From positions 1,922,001 through 1,986,000 of the forward strand of contig RCTD01000006.1 of NCBI GenBank assembly GCA_014898415.1: a stretch of DNA of 64,000 nt, given 5' to 3'. The notes under the pieces are model-generated. The model did no database searches, had not been told where the DNA came from, and was given only the letters and a program-made list of their open reading frames with translations. The position numbers and the translations under genes were made by a program. Below are positions 1 through 11,698 of the stretch, in pieces (position 1 is the first letter of the stretch; the number at the start of each line of letters is the position of its first letter). This stretch comes from Stromatinia cepivora. Lineage: Eukaryota; Ascomycota; Leotiomycetes; Helotiales; Sclerotiniaceae.

Positions 1-738
1 TTCTAATCGTTTGAGAATTAGTTTAATATGAATTTAGTGCTTTTCTTCGTTTTCAGAATAGATTAGAATATTATCGAAATATATTGTATAGAAGATATCT
101 AAATAATCGAATAGAATATTATTTATATAATATTAATAAATTGCAGGATTATTCGTTAATCCGAATGATACGATTTTGTATTTGTATAATCTGTATCGGA
201 TTCAAAAGGTAGTATACTCTTTCGAAGTAGGATTCATTTTTATGTAATGGAAAGTTTGACGAATATCGAATTTGGTAAAGACTTTAGTACTGGAAAGCTG
301 AGAAAGTGTTTCGTTGATTAAAGGGAGGGAATACCGATCTTTATATATCAAGGAATTCAATAATCTAAAGTTTATACAGAACCTCAAACTATCATTGGGT
401 TTCTTGACGAATAGGATAGGTGTAGTATAAAAGGCTTGATTAGGTTCAATGAAATCTTTACTAAAGTTATCTATAATATATTCTTTAACGATTTCCAATT
501 GTTTTAAGGATATCTTATAAAGTGGGCTGTAATGTAAGGTTTGTTCTTTTTTGTTTTCCAATATGATTTTATAATTATAAGATCGGTTAAAAGGCAAAAT
601 GTTTGATTTATATTTCGAAAAGATTCGATAATATTGTCGATATTCAAATGGTATTTCAGATTTTGAATCGATTTCGATCAATACTTGATCGAATTTTTTT
701 CGAACTTTTATATTCTTGAATTCGATTAAGGCAATCAA
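1..738 (-). pseudogene. gypsy reverse transcriptase fragment
   Basis: The uninterrupted frame 202-738 carries the pre-RT linker and RT fingers of Ty3/gypsy elements. Recognisable motifs are PILFVKKPNDSLRFCINFR, the KDRYSLPLINETL segment and VFTKFDIRQTFHYIKM. Beyond a break the same protein continues toward position 1 with the palm motif. The catalytic Y-x-D-D box reads YFDN, with the last Asp codon changed GAT to AAT, followed by ILIYSENEEKH. A stop sits a few codons later. The polymerase is therefore both truncated and catalytically dead, as expected of RIP. Confidence 0.88.
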
Positions 739-3317
739 TACTCTTTCTTTTGTATATTGTTTGTTCTATTGAAAATCTATTATATTATCGAGTTCTTTTA
801 GAATAATAATAAAGAGTTTAATTTATTCGTCTCTTTTATATTTTAATTGGAATTTATCGGGTTTGAGTATATATAGATCAAGGATTTCGGGCGATATATA
901 GAAGAGGTATTTGTAAATCTATAATAATGATATAATTGATTGGGAAGGAGATAAATTGAACTTGAAAGGAATCGGGATTTCTTCCTTTTCAATAAGAATC
1001 TGTATTACATTTATATTTGAAGGTTCTTATTATATATTATCAATTGCAATTAATTTGTTCAATTGTAAATCTTTTCGATTCTAATATTCTTTGAATTGGT
1101 TATCTTGTTGATCAATATCTTATTAGATTAATCGATTGATTTTCTATTTGCAAAAGAATAATTAAATAACAAAAAGATTATTCGAATAAAAGATAATACA
1201 GGGTTTCTCTTTAAATCATTTAAGACATCGATTAAAGTAATCGAACTTCGCTTGAATCTTTGATAACTAAAGTCTATCTAAAATAATATTATAACTTCTT
1301 AATTCAATAATAAAGAAAGGGATAAAAGATTATTCATAATTATCGATTATTAAATTAAGGAATGTAAAATAAGTAATAATATAGTCTTATATATTATTAT
1401 ATTTTTTAACTTCAATTGAAATTTCAAGCAATATAATTCTTAATTTAAATATAGAAAATAAACAAATAAAGAATATAATATTAATAAAAGTGAATCCATT
1501 TGCTTTAGAATCAATAAATACTCTTGATCGATAAATATAATCATTTTTCGAAAGATTATAGGGAAGAGTGAATACTTTTCCTTCTATAAGTTTAATTAAA
1601 TCAAGAAATCTTATATCCTGTATAATGTTTAAAATGGAAACGGAATCTAAATATTTAATTTTAAATGTTTTTCTTCTTCTAAACAGATATTCTATATAAC
1701 TTCAATTATAGCTTTTAGATTGAAGTTTTCTTCGATATCTCGATATTCTTCGAATTCTTCTGTTTCTTCTTATACCATCTCGATTTCATTAAAATTATCG
1801 ATATAAGATATCGATATATATATTATTTTAGAAAAGAGAAAGAGCAATGAACATTTGAAATTCGAATAGTTATTAGATATAGCAAGACTGATATATCCGG
1901 GAGAGGCATTCCGGAGTGGAAATGGTTTCAGGAATATAGAGGTTCCAAAATTGAAGTTATTAAAGCTCTAAAAGGGTTGCAAAAGATTCGTAATAATTGT
2001 TGATTTGCGAATATCTATAAAGGTTTTTCGTTTAATATAATATCGGTTTCGTTTTTATAATGAAACTTTATTTTGATTTACTTTAATAAATATATTCGCA
2101 AGTTCTTTTATAATCTTGTAATCCTTAATAGATATTATTATCGCTTACAAAAGAAAATCGGAAATCTTCTATTCGAGATTCCTAAATAGAATTTTATTAT
2201 CAGTAATCTCTATTTGGATAACAAGTAATCTAAATTTTCTATATTATTCTAGGAAATTGCTATATCGAATTATATTAGATATAATCTATATTTTGTATTG
2301 AAAGTGAGTATCATCGATTTCGATCAGATTCTAATAGATTGTTGCAAATTATTTGATCAATTCGAATATTATAAATCAGGGCATTCGTATATAAAGAGTA
2401 TAATAATATACTTATACTTTCGATTCGGTTTGATCGATTATATATACACAGTATTACATTTCATTCTTAAATGATATAATATATAGCTCGAATCGTTTTA
2501 TAACTAATAATTATTACAAATTAACTTTAGATTTAATATCATCGTTAAATTTAATAATAAGATTTATAGATTTTGGTATATATATATTTTATTATAAATT
2601 GTAATTAATACAGGAATACAATCTTGACCAATTAAATCGGTTTTTTGAATAAAGGGACCCCTAATTATTAAATGAATTATCATTTCCTGAAAGAAAAGAA
2701 GATTCATCGAAGAGCCTTGAATGATTAAATTGTTTAATTAAAGTTTTCTTTTTTTGATTTCAGAATCTTTAAATTTGTTTGAATAAAGGTTCTTAGATTT
2801 CAATTGAAGGAATAAGGGGAATCCTAGATATTATTATTGATCTAGATATTTGTATAAGTATCATTTAGAGTTCAAAAGAAGATTGTATTATTATAAAACT
2901 CATTGTTATTATAACTTTCAATTATCGATTCTCCTTTTTTAAACTTATAATCATTATATAAAGATCTTATAATTGTAATAGTGATTCGGAAAAAACAATT
3001 AAATCGTTAAGAGTATTAGTTTTATATACTGGAATCTTCTTTTTATCAATTTTCTTTTTTTTAATGGTAATATTATCCAATCCTGTATTTATATTTTCTT
3101 TGAAGGGTTATTGAAATAATTAAGGAAAAGAAGAGAGTTCCTTAGAATATATTTTCGAAGATTCGGAGTATATAGAAGAAGGAATTCGTTGCATTGTGAA
3201 AGTGATAATACACTTCTAAAGGTGTTTATATCTTCATCGATTAGATCGGAATAGATTTTCTTTTTCTGGGTATAACATTTGTAAAAATTCATTTAAGAAG
3301 GTATTATTAAAGTAAGA

Positions 3318-3654
3318 TATTATTTGGGAGGTTATTAGATGATCGGACGCTTGTAAATAAATTATAGATAATGTGATGTATAAGAACTGTAGTAGAACTG
3401 AATAAACAGGGTCAATTATATTCCTTAGAATCTATAATTGAAGAATTATGGCTTGTAAGAAGCGATTAGATATATATATACAAATACCTATTTGTGAACT
3501 ACAGGGCTTGTATATATACATTATTAGGGTCACTATTCTATCATATTAAATTGTATGAATCGTAACGCATATGTATAGACGATCAGTTTATTAATTGATA
3601 TAGGAGATAAGAGGTATTACGTGGTTAGCCTCCTGTGGTTCACGATTCGTGACA
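3318..3654 (-). repeat. putative 5' LTR of Gypsy-IV
   Basis: Read on the minus strand the sequence begins TGTCACGAATCGTGAACC at 3654, a typical fungal LTR start. It is followed by TATA-like AT-rich sequence. The outer end is well placed because coding-like sequence lies only on its left. The inner end near 3318 is a guess, based on a TATTATTTGGG that could be a mutated TGTCATTTGGG. The partner LTR is outside the window, so the limits cannot be confirmed by pairing. Confidence 0.5.
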
Positions 3655-4225
3655 AAATACACCTATATTCTACAATAAGAGACTTAATTAACCCTTGTTT
3701 TTTTAATATAATAAGAATTAATTAATCTATTTGTCTTCTTTTAATTTTCTATTAGAAATTTGAAAGTTTTAATTCTTATCTTTTAATCATTAAATATTAA
3801 TTAGAATATTCTAATTTCAAGAAAATTTTAATTTTTTCAATTTTTTATTCAATCTTTTCAATCAATTATTATAATTTTCTTTTTTAGTATTTCTAAAAAT
3901 ACATTTTTAATTTTTCCAAACAAGAAAAATAAGATCTCTTAAAGTATGATTATTATTATTTTTAAATTTTCCAAAAATTCATTAAATAAAATAAAGCCTA
4001 ATATTATTTTATATTATAATAAAATCATTTTATATTATAAAAGAATTATATATCAATCAATAAAGAAATAATTTTAGTGGTCAGTTTTATATTTATAGTG
4101 AAGTATAAAATAATGAAAATATCTACAATGGATTTGTTTATATGGGTTATCCGAATATAGATACATTATATATATTATACAATTATGACTTATTTAATTT
4201 GTTTTAAACAGGCCAAACAATTAAC
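3655..4225. other. AT-rich spacer between Gypsy-IV and the gene island
   Basis: Homopolymer- and TATA-rich sequence without a frame of useful length or a recognisable protein in any frame. Composition starts to rise towards the island from about 4200. I see no RNA gene or repeat pair here. Confidence 0.6.
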
Positions 4226-6056
4226 GATGTTTATTCTGTCCCTCTAGAAACAGTATCTACGTACTAAGAACGAAATCAACTTTCGTTGATTATTGTATAA
4301 AAGTTGAAAACCCCTTGGAAAAACGATATTACCCTATGCGCTTTTGCTATATACGATCTAGGTGGTGCTGGAAAAACCCAACTTGTACTAAAGTTTATCG
4401 AGGATTCTAAGAAAATGTACAAACCTATTTTATGAATTGATTCAGAGGCCTTCGAGACTATATTATCCAGTTTTGATAGATGTACTCGGAATATTCACAT
4501 TACAGTAGATAATACTGCAAGTCAAGGCTCAACTCTTGCAAACTCATCAACGATACAAGCCGTGCTTCGATGGCTTCGAGAACGAACCGAGTTGGACAAG
4601 GAGTGGCTGGTTGTTTTTGATAATGTCGATAACCTTAACTGGGGTTATCAATAAAATATTCCCAAAAGGTAGCCAAGGAAATGTTATTATTACAAGCCAA
4701 AACAGTCAATCGCCAAGGCTTTTTCCGCGAGGATGTGAAAAAGTCTATGTTTATACAATGGAACCATCAGAAGCAAATGCTTTTCTTTTACGATATCTCC
4801 AAAGGGATTTTGATTCTGTGCCTAATGATATCAAGAACATTTTGATTGATATTGTAAATTGCCTAGATCATCTTGCTCTTACTGTTGATCTAGCAGGTGC
4901 ATATATTGGCGCTCAATCTAACCCAGAATCAGCGTTAAAGCAGTACTTATCTAACTATAATAGATATCAAGACGAGCTATTACAAGGCGGAGAATTTCGT
5001 GGTCTTTCGCAATATGACAAAACTATACGGACAGTATAGGATACTACTGTCGAGAGAATTGAGAGAATAAGTACAGAAGCAGGCCTCTTCCTTGCTTTCT
5101 TTGCGCACTTCAATAAGGAGATTATTCAAGACGAGTTATTCCGTCTAGCAAGTACTGGTTTTTATCATATAGTACAAAGAATTTGTCCACATGATCAAGA
5201 CCTTCCTAGCTGGTTAAAGGAACTTATTGAGTTTGATGGAGAAGAATGGGATGACTTTTCATACCGAAAAGCTCGTGATCTACTTATTCGTTATAGTCTA
5301 CTACAACGAGTAGCTGGAGAGTGGCCAGGAGTGACTTTGCATGGTCTTGTGCAATGGCGAGCAATAAAATACAAGCAAGACTAACCGTGGAGTATCTGGT
5401 ATATGATATTTATATCAGCAGTATGCTACCAAATATTGAAAGAAGACGCCAAGCCTCAATTCCGACGAAATTTAATTGCCCATTTCCCAGCCTATTTTAT
5501 GGATACCCTTGAAAACACGCACATTGATGGAGAGAAGAGAATATATATTCAGACTATATTTGGAGATGTTTACGGCGGGGGGGGACGATGGAAGGAGGCG
5601 GAAGACCTTTTTGTGCAGGTGATGGAGACGAGTTTGAGGATGCTTGGAAAGGAGCATCCCTCAACGCTGACGAGTATGGCCAACCTTATGTTAATGTATT
5701 AGAATCAAGGACGATGGAAGAAAGCGGAAGATCTTTTTGTGTAGGTAATGGAGACGAGTTTGAAGGTGTTTGGAGAGGAGCATTTCGATACACTGACGAG
5801 TATGGTCAACCTTGCATCGATGTATTGGAATCAAGGACGATGGAAGGAGGCGGAAGACCTTGAGGTGTAGGTGATGGAGACTCGTTTTTTTATATAACTC
5901 ACCGCTATGCTTCTTCGGGAATTGGGGCTTGAAGCAGAAAATAAGCAAACGGCATTTGGTAGGGGTCTTCACTATGATAATATCAGCGAAAGGGCGCTGA
6001 CCATCCCGGAAGCTTTTTTGCCAGCGGTAGGCGGCATCGATCTACAGGTCTAACAT
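4226..6056 (+). pseudogene. STAND / NLR-like NB-ARC-TPR pseudogene
   Basis: Conceptual translation across several breaks gives a STAND NTPase: Walker A GGAGKTQ at 4361-4381, Walker B-type LVVFDNVDN near 4605-4635, a GSQGNVIITSQ sensor segment near 4660, then a helical region. From 5585 three kinesin-light-chain-type TPR units follow (GRWKEAEDLFVQVMETSL, 42 aa each). Such proteins act in fungal non-self recognition and programmed cell death (family knowledge). The copy is dead. There are stops in the N-terminal part, a frameshift near 4640-4660 between Walker B and the next block, an in-frame TAG at 5037 where Trp is expected, a TAA after QD near 5382, and TAG stops in the TPRs where Trp or Gln is expected. 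Most stops are explained by C-to-T or G-to-A transitions. The true start and any introns are not resolved. Confidence 0.85.
5585..5890 (+). repeat. 126-bp tandem repeats encoding TPR units
   Basis: The motif gacgatggaag...gcggaaga recurs at about 5584, 5710 and 5836, an exact 126-bp (42-codon) period that gives three TPR units. The first unit is preceded by a run of eight G (5578-5585 area). The third unit degenerates after about 50 bp, so the array is truncated. Confidence 0.85.
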
Positions 6057-6621
6057 GCTCTGTACGGGTGAACTCTGCCCGAAGCAAGTTGTTCCAAAGT
6101 CTGATATTATGATTTGTTGAATTGTACACTTTACGATTCTAGTTCACCCCATATTAAAATACCTGCTGCTCTATATATAAAACTGTTGGTTTCACAGGGT
6201 GATATCACCTAACGATTGTATACGCTGAATGACTGTTTCTCCCTTGCTTCTTGTTGTCATATAGATGGTCGTTGTTGTTGTTTTTTCTATTTTCCGTCCG
6301 CGGCACAGCATGTGCCTTATGTTCCTTGGTGGGACCTAATTATATGACTGTCCAATATGATTACTTCTTGACCAGTTAGTCGAGCCAGTGCCGAGTTTGC
6401 CCTGGTAAAAAAAAACATTTGAAACGCGTCAGTACTCCATAGCTCACAGGTTTGTTGCAGAAATGATTGGCTTTCCAAAAGTATTTTATTCTTCCAATCG
6501 ACCTATCGTTTACACCTATAATAATACATCCATCTAATCCATAAAAAAATACTAGATTTCAACACCGAAGCTAATCGTAGCTTATTGGCCTCCCCCGATT
6601 ACTATCCTCATCATTTGCGCC
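6057..6621. other. intergenic, no gene seen
   Basis: Ordinary-composition sequence between the convergent ends of the NLR pseudogene and the GH71 gene. No frame with recognisable content was found. The right end should contain the 3' UTR and polyadenylation region of the minus-strand GH71 gene. Confidence 0.5.
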
Positions 6622-9600
6622 TTATTTGCGGTGATGACGGTGCGAATGCTGATGGTTAAAGTGTGCATGCTTATGAGCAGCAATATGCTCAGCGCCTCGG
6701 CTCGTCTTAGATTCTTTGCTGCTTTCCGTTTGAGCAGGCGATTTCGATGAGGGTGCAGCTGTTATGACTGGTTTCAGGGCAGTTGCGGCTTGGCTTGTCG
6801 CAAATGAAGAGCTAGCAGATGACAGTACGGGTACAATAGCTAAGGAGGTAACTGGTGGCTCTGATGTTGGAGTTGGAAATTGGCTAGGTATTGTTGGTGC
6901 ACCGGCGCAATAATAGTCACTATATTCCTCTTCCTCGCAGATAGGGCCAGACAAGTCCCACCCTAGAATATGGAAAATCATGACGATGTCTTCTTTGGTG
7001 GCGCGACGTGTTGCGTTGCCAATGTCCACTATGATGGTAAAGTGTTAGCAGCTGCATCTATGGTATGAGTTAAAAATGAATGGTTTAGCTTCAAGCAAAT
7101 GTTCTTCGCATTGATCTAGTTTGGAGCATTCTGACGAGAAGCAACCTCTGGTATAGAGTACAACCTCAGGTATAGAGTAGTGTTAAGATTGGAAAAAGAA
7201 GAGACTCACCAGTAATAAAATCGGCATTTAGCTCCGATACAGAAGAAGGAACCGAGGCAAAACGATATCCATGTAAGGCGAGAGCGTCAATCTCCTCAGA
7301 ACAAAATTCGTCATGGCTACGTTTCTTGTTACTTATCCCATTCAAGTTGTTCAGTAATGAGGACGGAAGTTGCCTGCTGTAGAAGTAGTAATCACGAGGC
7401 TTGTTTGTTTTACCACTGTACCATGGATCATCGCCAAATAGTACGAACCCCGGATCTCTTGTAAGTCTCGCATCAATCGAACATGGATTCACATTAAGCC
7501 AGGTATCATATTGCTTAAGCCACGGCACATCGTAGACGATGCTCATGGCGTTTACTGATCGAGAAGTCGTGAATGTTGACTGGCATGTCCCGTCGGCAAT
7601 ACTTCCCCCTTCACCATGCACGTTTTGACGCTTATTAGCACAAAGTCCTTGCCACATTTGACCAGCACCCCCATTTTGATATCGGGGCAATACTCGGATT
7701 CCCTGTTTCCAATTGGAAATACTTCCTTGGGGCATTAAAGCACGTGGCGGGTACTCATCCCTCTGGCAGAATAGAGGTTGACTGAAGGTAATGAAATGGT
7801 CCTGCCAGATTTGTTTGTGCTGTAGATTCCAACGAGCAGGAGCAGGTCTTCTATCCCCTGGTTCTTTGTCATAGGGACAAGTAATAATTGGGGTGGTCAA
7901 ATGAATCCCAGCGGAATAATAATGAGCGCAAGCTTGCGGCCATTCGTCTTCATCGCAGTTCTTTCTAATTGTTGATGTAACGGTCGTCGTAATTTCATGG
8001 ATAGGTTCAAGCCATGCTGTACAGCCTTTAATCTTTTTGGCGCTACTTGAAGGTGGTTTGTTCTCAGAAGGTGAAAAGTCAGAAAGCCCTCCAACATGTG
8101 GTTCCCATATACCTGGTATGTTGTTGGGAATTGCTCCGTTGGTCACGGCTTGATTGAGTAAGTATTGCGCACCATTTCCTTGTGGGTTCCAAATGCATTC
8201 GGCAGGTGTAATTCCAAATGAACCTAGAGCACCTAAGCCTCGCCTATTGAATGAATTAGATAAATCATTGACAACCGGTCCATGCCCTCCGGTGACAATG
8301 TTATTCAAATTTGTGTGAGAGCAAGCTGTCAGCTCTGATGTGGGAACTGTGATCTGTTCACAACAAAGGCTAGAAAAGTATCCGCTTTTACAGCCTGCCT
8401 TCGCACCGCCAATGTGTGTATTTTGGGTGAGCAGGTACTCTCCAGCGAGGCAAGTTTGTTTACAGCTTGTTGCTTTGCCTCGCCATCGACATTGACCAAG
8501 ATTGACATCAGATTCAACGCAGAAAGCACGGTTGTAGCCTTTCGAACCACCTGTGCAACCATCCGCAACATAAGCATTCTTGTCGGCATCATAGACCTAT
8601 TCAAACATTAGATAAGGGTAAACATTATTTGAGATTCGGAGTTGCATACTTTACCATGGCCATATTCAACCAATTGAAAGCCTGCTGCGCATTGTGGAGA
8701 TTCCTGACAGGTTGTCCAGTAAGCCAAAAGTCCCACGCTATTCTGTGAACTGGTTGCAATAAGTTTTGATTTGGTGTAATCTGGATAGGTGGTTACATCT
8801 TCTCCAATAGCCGCTAAAGCACTAGCACTACTACAAGGAGGGAATGGGCAGAATCCTCGATTACATGCCCATTCGCAAAGACCAGCATCGTCCCCATCTT
8901 GATTAGCCGGATACCCACTTGTTGTAGAATATGTTGGAGAGGTGTTTGCAGTATAGCTTGTAGATGTGCAAATACATTTTGCGTTTGGGCAAAAGTTGTA
9001 TTGACAGGTGAAAGAACAGATTGAATTCCATTCCGTATCAATACCTGTACCAGCTATGCAAGAGGGTATTGGCGGTGCTGATGCTGGAGGTGGATTGCAA
9101 AGGCTAATATCTGCAATCTTGGTACATGCCTTTGGACAAACGCCATAATTACACCCGAAGCTGCACAACCCTTCATAGGTTACATCGTATCCCGGAGCTG
9201 GGCATCCAATATCACCAGTTGCTTTCAATGTATTTGTCCTGACAGTACCCACTTGAGTACAAGTACAAACAGTCGGACAATAGTCAAAAGTGCATGCCAA
9301 AGCACAAAGCTCAGCATAATCTCCCGGACCAGTGCCTCTGACGCAATGTAGAGTGTCTGAGAGATAACTTGGCGCCGCTACAGAGACTGATGGTCCGGAA
9401 CCTGATCCCACCCACGGATTCCAGTTCTCAATACTGTTTGTGCAAGCTGTCGTGATGGTACCCCCCGAGACTTGTGCAACCTGAGAACCACCTCTTGAGA
9501 CGGTTACGACAACGGGACCCGTGCCTTTGTATGAAACACTGCCATGGTATAATCCTACGTTTTCATCTGGAATGGTTGTCCAGGATGCACCTTGATCGAC

Positions 9601-11024
9601 ACCACCCACAGTGATCGACACAGATGCTGAAGAGGCTAGAAGGGCAGTGAAAAATATCTTATCCTGTACAATCTCTATTGGACTGTACTGAATCTGCAGT
9701 TGACTTGCGGTATTGCCGGTGGTACCACCTGTGGCACAAGCTGAGGCGGGTTGAGGACGAAACCAAGCGACCACACCCTCTTGGCTGATAGTTGCAGCAC
9801 CATTCTTGTAAATATCAATAACATATGGTAAGAATTGTCGCCAGCCATCGTGCGGAAAGCCGTCCACATAGTTATAAGAAGCTTTGCCGAATTTTGGTCC
9901 CAAAGCGTTCCAAGCATTTGGACGATTCGGTCCAATGTAATGACTGACATATGATTAGCAAAACATCAATCAAACGCACTGAAACCCTCGGACCTTTCCC
10001 CATAATCATTCCATGTCACTATCTCTACGAATTCTGGCGCCAGGTACCAGATGTGCGTCCAGCGGTCAAACCACATATCATCACCCCTGTTGAGATACGT
10101 CAGCTTTGTGTTTAGAGAGTTGAGAATACAACACTAAACTGAGCCAGGAAACAATGAAACATACCTCCACAACCAGTTTTTGTGATAACCAGGAAGGTTA
10201 GTATAAAACCAAGGAGAAGCTGGCATCATGTATGGTTTTCCTCCTAGATATTCGACATATGAATAGTCTGTTGTTGTGAACATGTCATTGGAACCCTCGG
10301 GCCATGCCCCCCAGCTAAATAATCCATCAGGAACATCAGTTTCCATAGCTACTTTTGCTCCCAATGATGACCAGGAGGGTATGAAAAAACAATCAGTATC
10401 ACTAATAATGGTTGGCCAATCTTTTGTATTACCAACGCCCTCAAATGTTGACACGAAAGCCTGTCCGTTGTACAAATAGTAGGCAGCTTCTGTTTTGTAT
10501 TGATTGATCAAAGCAATAACATCTGCTTGTGGCCATGCCCCATTGCCAGCATAGTCGAATGAGAAAAAGAGCTTAAACCCCTTACTCCCAGCTATGGAGA
10601 AGATGACAGGAAGACTTGCATCATTCGTAGAATCACCATAGGCCATGTTCAAAGCGAACGCATCTATGTGCGCCGCTTGAGCTTGATTAACATCATCTTC
10701 CCAGTCACTTGTGCTGTATGAACCGGTGTTGCCCACCTAGAGAGGTCAGGTCAGCAAGCATAACAACATCAAGGATGTTCAATCGTACCACTAGAACACG
10801 CGAAAGTCAGTATCTGGCCACGGCGGATGGTTTCAAAAGAGAAGACAAATGCCACTCCTTTGTATGAAGTTGACAGAAGCCGAGAATAAAATGTGTAGGA
10901 AACATTTGAGGTTGAGGTATGCATGATCGAACGAGAAATACTTACTAAAATGTGCGAATACAGCTTTTGAATGAACTCCAGCAATGCACGATAGCGGTGC
11001 TGCAAGTAAAAAAAGTTTCAACAT
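6622..11024 (-). CDS. secreted GH71 alpha-1,3-glucanase (mutanase)-type protein with Cys-rich and NucA/NucB-like C-terminal extensions
   Basis: Exons on the minus strand: 11024-10946, 10790-10789, 10736-10165, 10086-9994, 9943-8650, 8596-7210, 7028-6622. Their sum is 3834 nt, giving 1277 aa. The start MLKLFLLAAPLSCIAG is a clear signal peptide. KAVFAHFMVGNT opens a GH71 domain (about aa 22-420) with the family segments DAFALNM, FSFDYAGNG, QAFVSTFEG, GDDMWFDRWTH and WNDYGESHYIGP. GH71 enzymes cut alpha-1,3-glucan of fungal walls. Aa 447-620 hold four Cys-rich modules of the LCSFGCNYGVCP type, and a further Cys-rich block follows at aa 690-760. Aa 870-1040 contain CDEDEWPQAC, QHKQIWQDHF and CQRDEYPP, reminiscent of the NucA/NucB nuclease-like domain. 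The tail is Ser/Thr/Pro-rich and ends in a His-rich stretch (HAHFNHQHSHRHHRK). Most introns are 50-78 bp, with two longer ones of 155 and 181 bp. No disabling lesion was seen. GH71 assignment is firm; the nuclease-like call is tentative. Confidence 0.9.
10789..10790 (-). other. 2-nt micro-exon of the GH71 gene
   Basis: Exon 1 ends in ...TTT-A before GTAAGT (donor at 10945). A 155-bp intron ends TTCTAG at 10791 with an upstream ATACTGAC branch point. Two bases TG follow. A second 52-bp intron then starts GTACGA and ends CTCTCTAG at 10737, with a GCTGAC branch point. Joining A + TG + GTG gives FMVGNT, the conserved GH71 N-terminal sequence, and makes the whole CDS divisible by three. No other acceptor near 10736 keeps the frame. 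Confidence 0.7.
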
Positions 11025-11310
11025 CTTGCTTGGCAAGTAGGTCCAAAGTACTGAGACCTGAAGGTTTCCACCGTGAGTATAAGATGTGATTTGCCTAGTA
11101 AGCTCAAGCAACCAAATATGAAGATGGCGGGGCACGCAAATCTCATGCTTATGGATGAACGGAGTTGATCTCTAACCAGAAGCTATCTATCTAATTCATC
11201 CTCATCTGGCATACAGCTTGTACGTACAGACAACCTGTGACAAGGGAAAGGCCCCTCATCTTGCCCTTGCATGGTCCCCATGAATCCCATGCGATGGGTC
11301 TGGATGCCTT

Positions 11311-11335
11311 GCCCCAACAAAGAAGTTGTTGGGGC
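11311..11335. promoter_or_regulatory. perfect inverted repeat in the divergent promoter
   Basis: GCCCCAACAA and TTGTTGGGGC are perfect 10-bp arms around a 5-bp AGAAG spacer. They lie in the 11025-11395 interval shared by the divergently transcribed GH71 gene and the gene starting at 11396 or 11699. A second small inverted repeat, CCCAT-GCG-ATGGG, lies at 11286-11298. Binding by a dimeric regulator is possible but not shown. No other element is evident in this interval. Confidence 0.5.
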
Positions 11336-11698
11336 CACCTCAAGTTGCTGTTGTACTAGTATTGGTTAGACTATTGAGACCTATTTTTACTCTGAATGGA
11401 AGAATCTCACACTGTATCCAGTATTTTGATAAATTGCATGTTGCTGGCGCGCAGGGGAGTTGACAAGGATAGTAAAGAAAATTTGACCGTATCGGATGAA
11501 CATTACCCCATTTCACCTAGCGTTCTGATTGTCTCAATCACTCGGCAAAGTTACCCAGTCACACGGCCTCACCCAGTTTATCTTCATTTCTTAGATGACA
11601 AATATTGTTTGCACTGCAAAGACTTTTCAATCGAGTCTTTGCTAACAACACAATTTCCTCTTTCCGCTTGCAAATTCCGTGATTTGAAGCATCAAATA

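Larger units (their letters stand above)
1..3654 (-). mobile_element. Ty3/gypsy LTR retrotransposon, 5' part (Gypsy-IV), RIP-decayed
   Basis: An AT-rich block reads on the minus strand as a Ty3/gypsy element entering the window from its 5' LTR (right) and leaving in the reverse transcriptase (left). The only clearly recognisable coding part is the RT at 1-738. The stretch 739-3317 should hold gag and protease by position but is broken by stops in all frames. A 67-aa open frame at 3089-3292 just inside the LTR may be the start of gag, but I do not recognise it. The element is cut by the window edge, so its total length is unknown. Confidence 0.8.

Noticed and set aside
8329..8604. 91-aa minus-strand ORF as a separate gene
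   Set aside because: It overlaps GH71 exon 6 in another frame. The true frame there reads through to the C-terminal domains with conserved cysteines.
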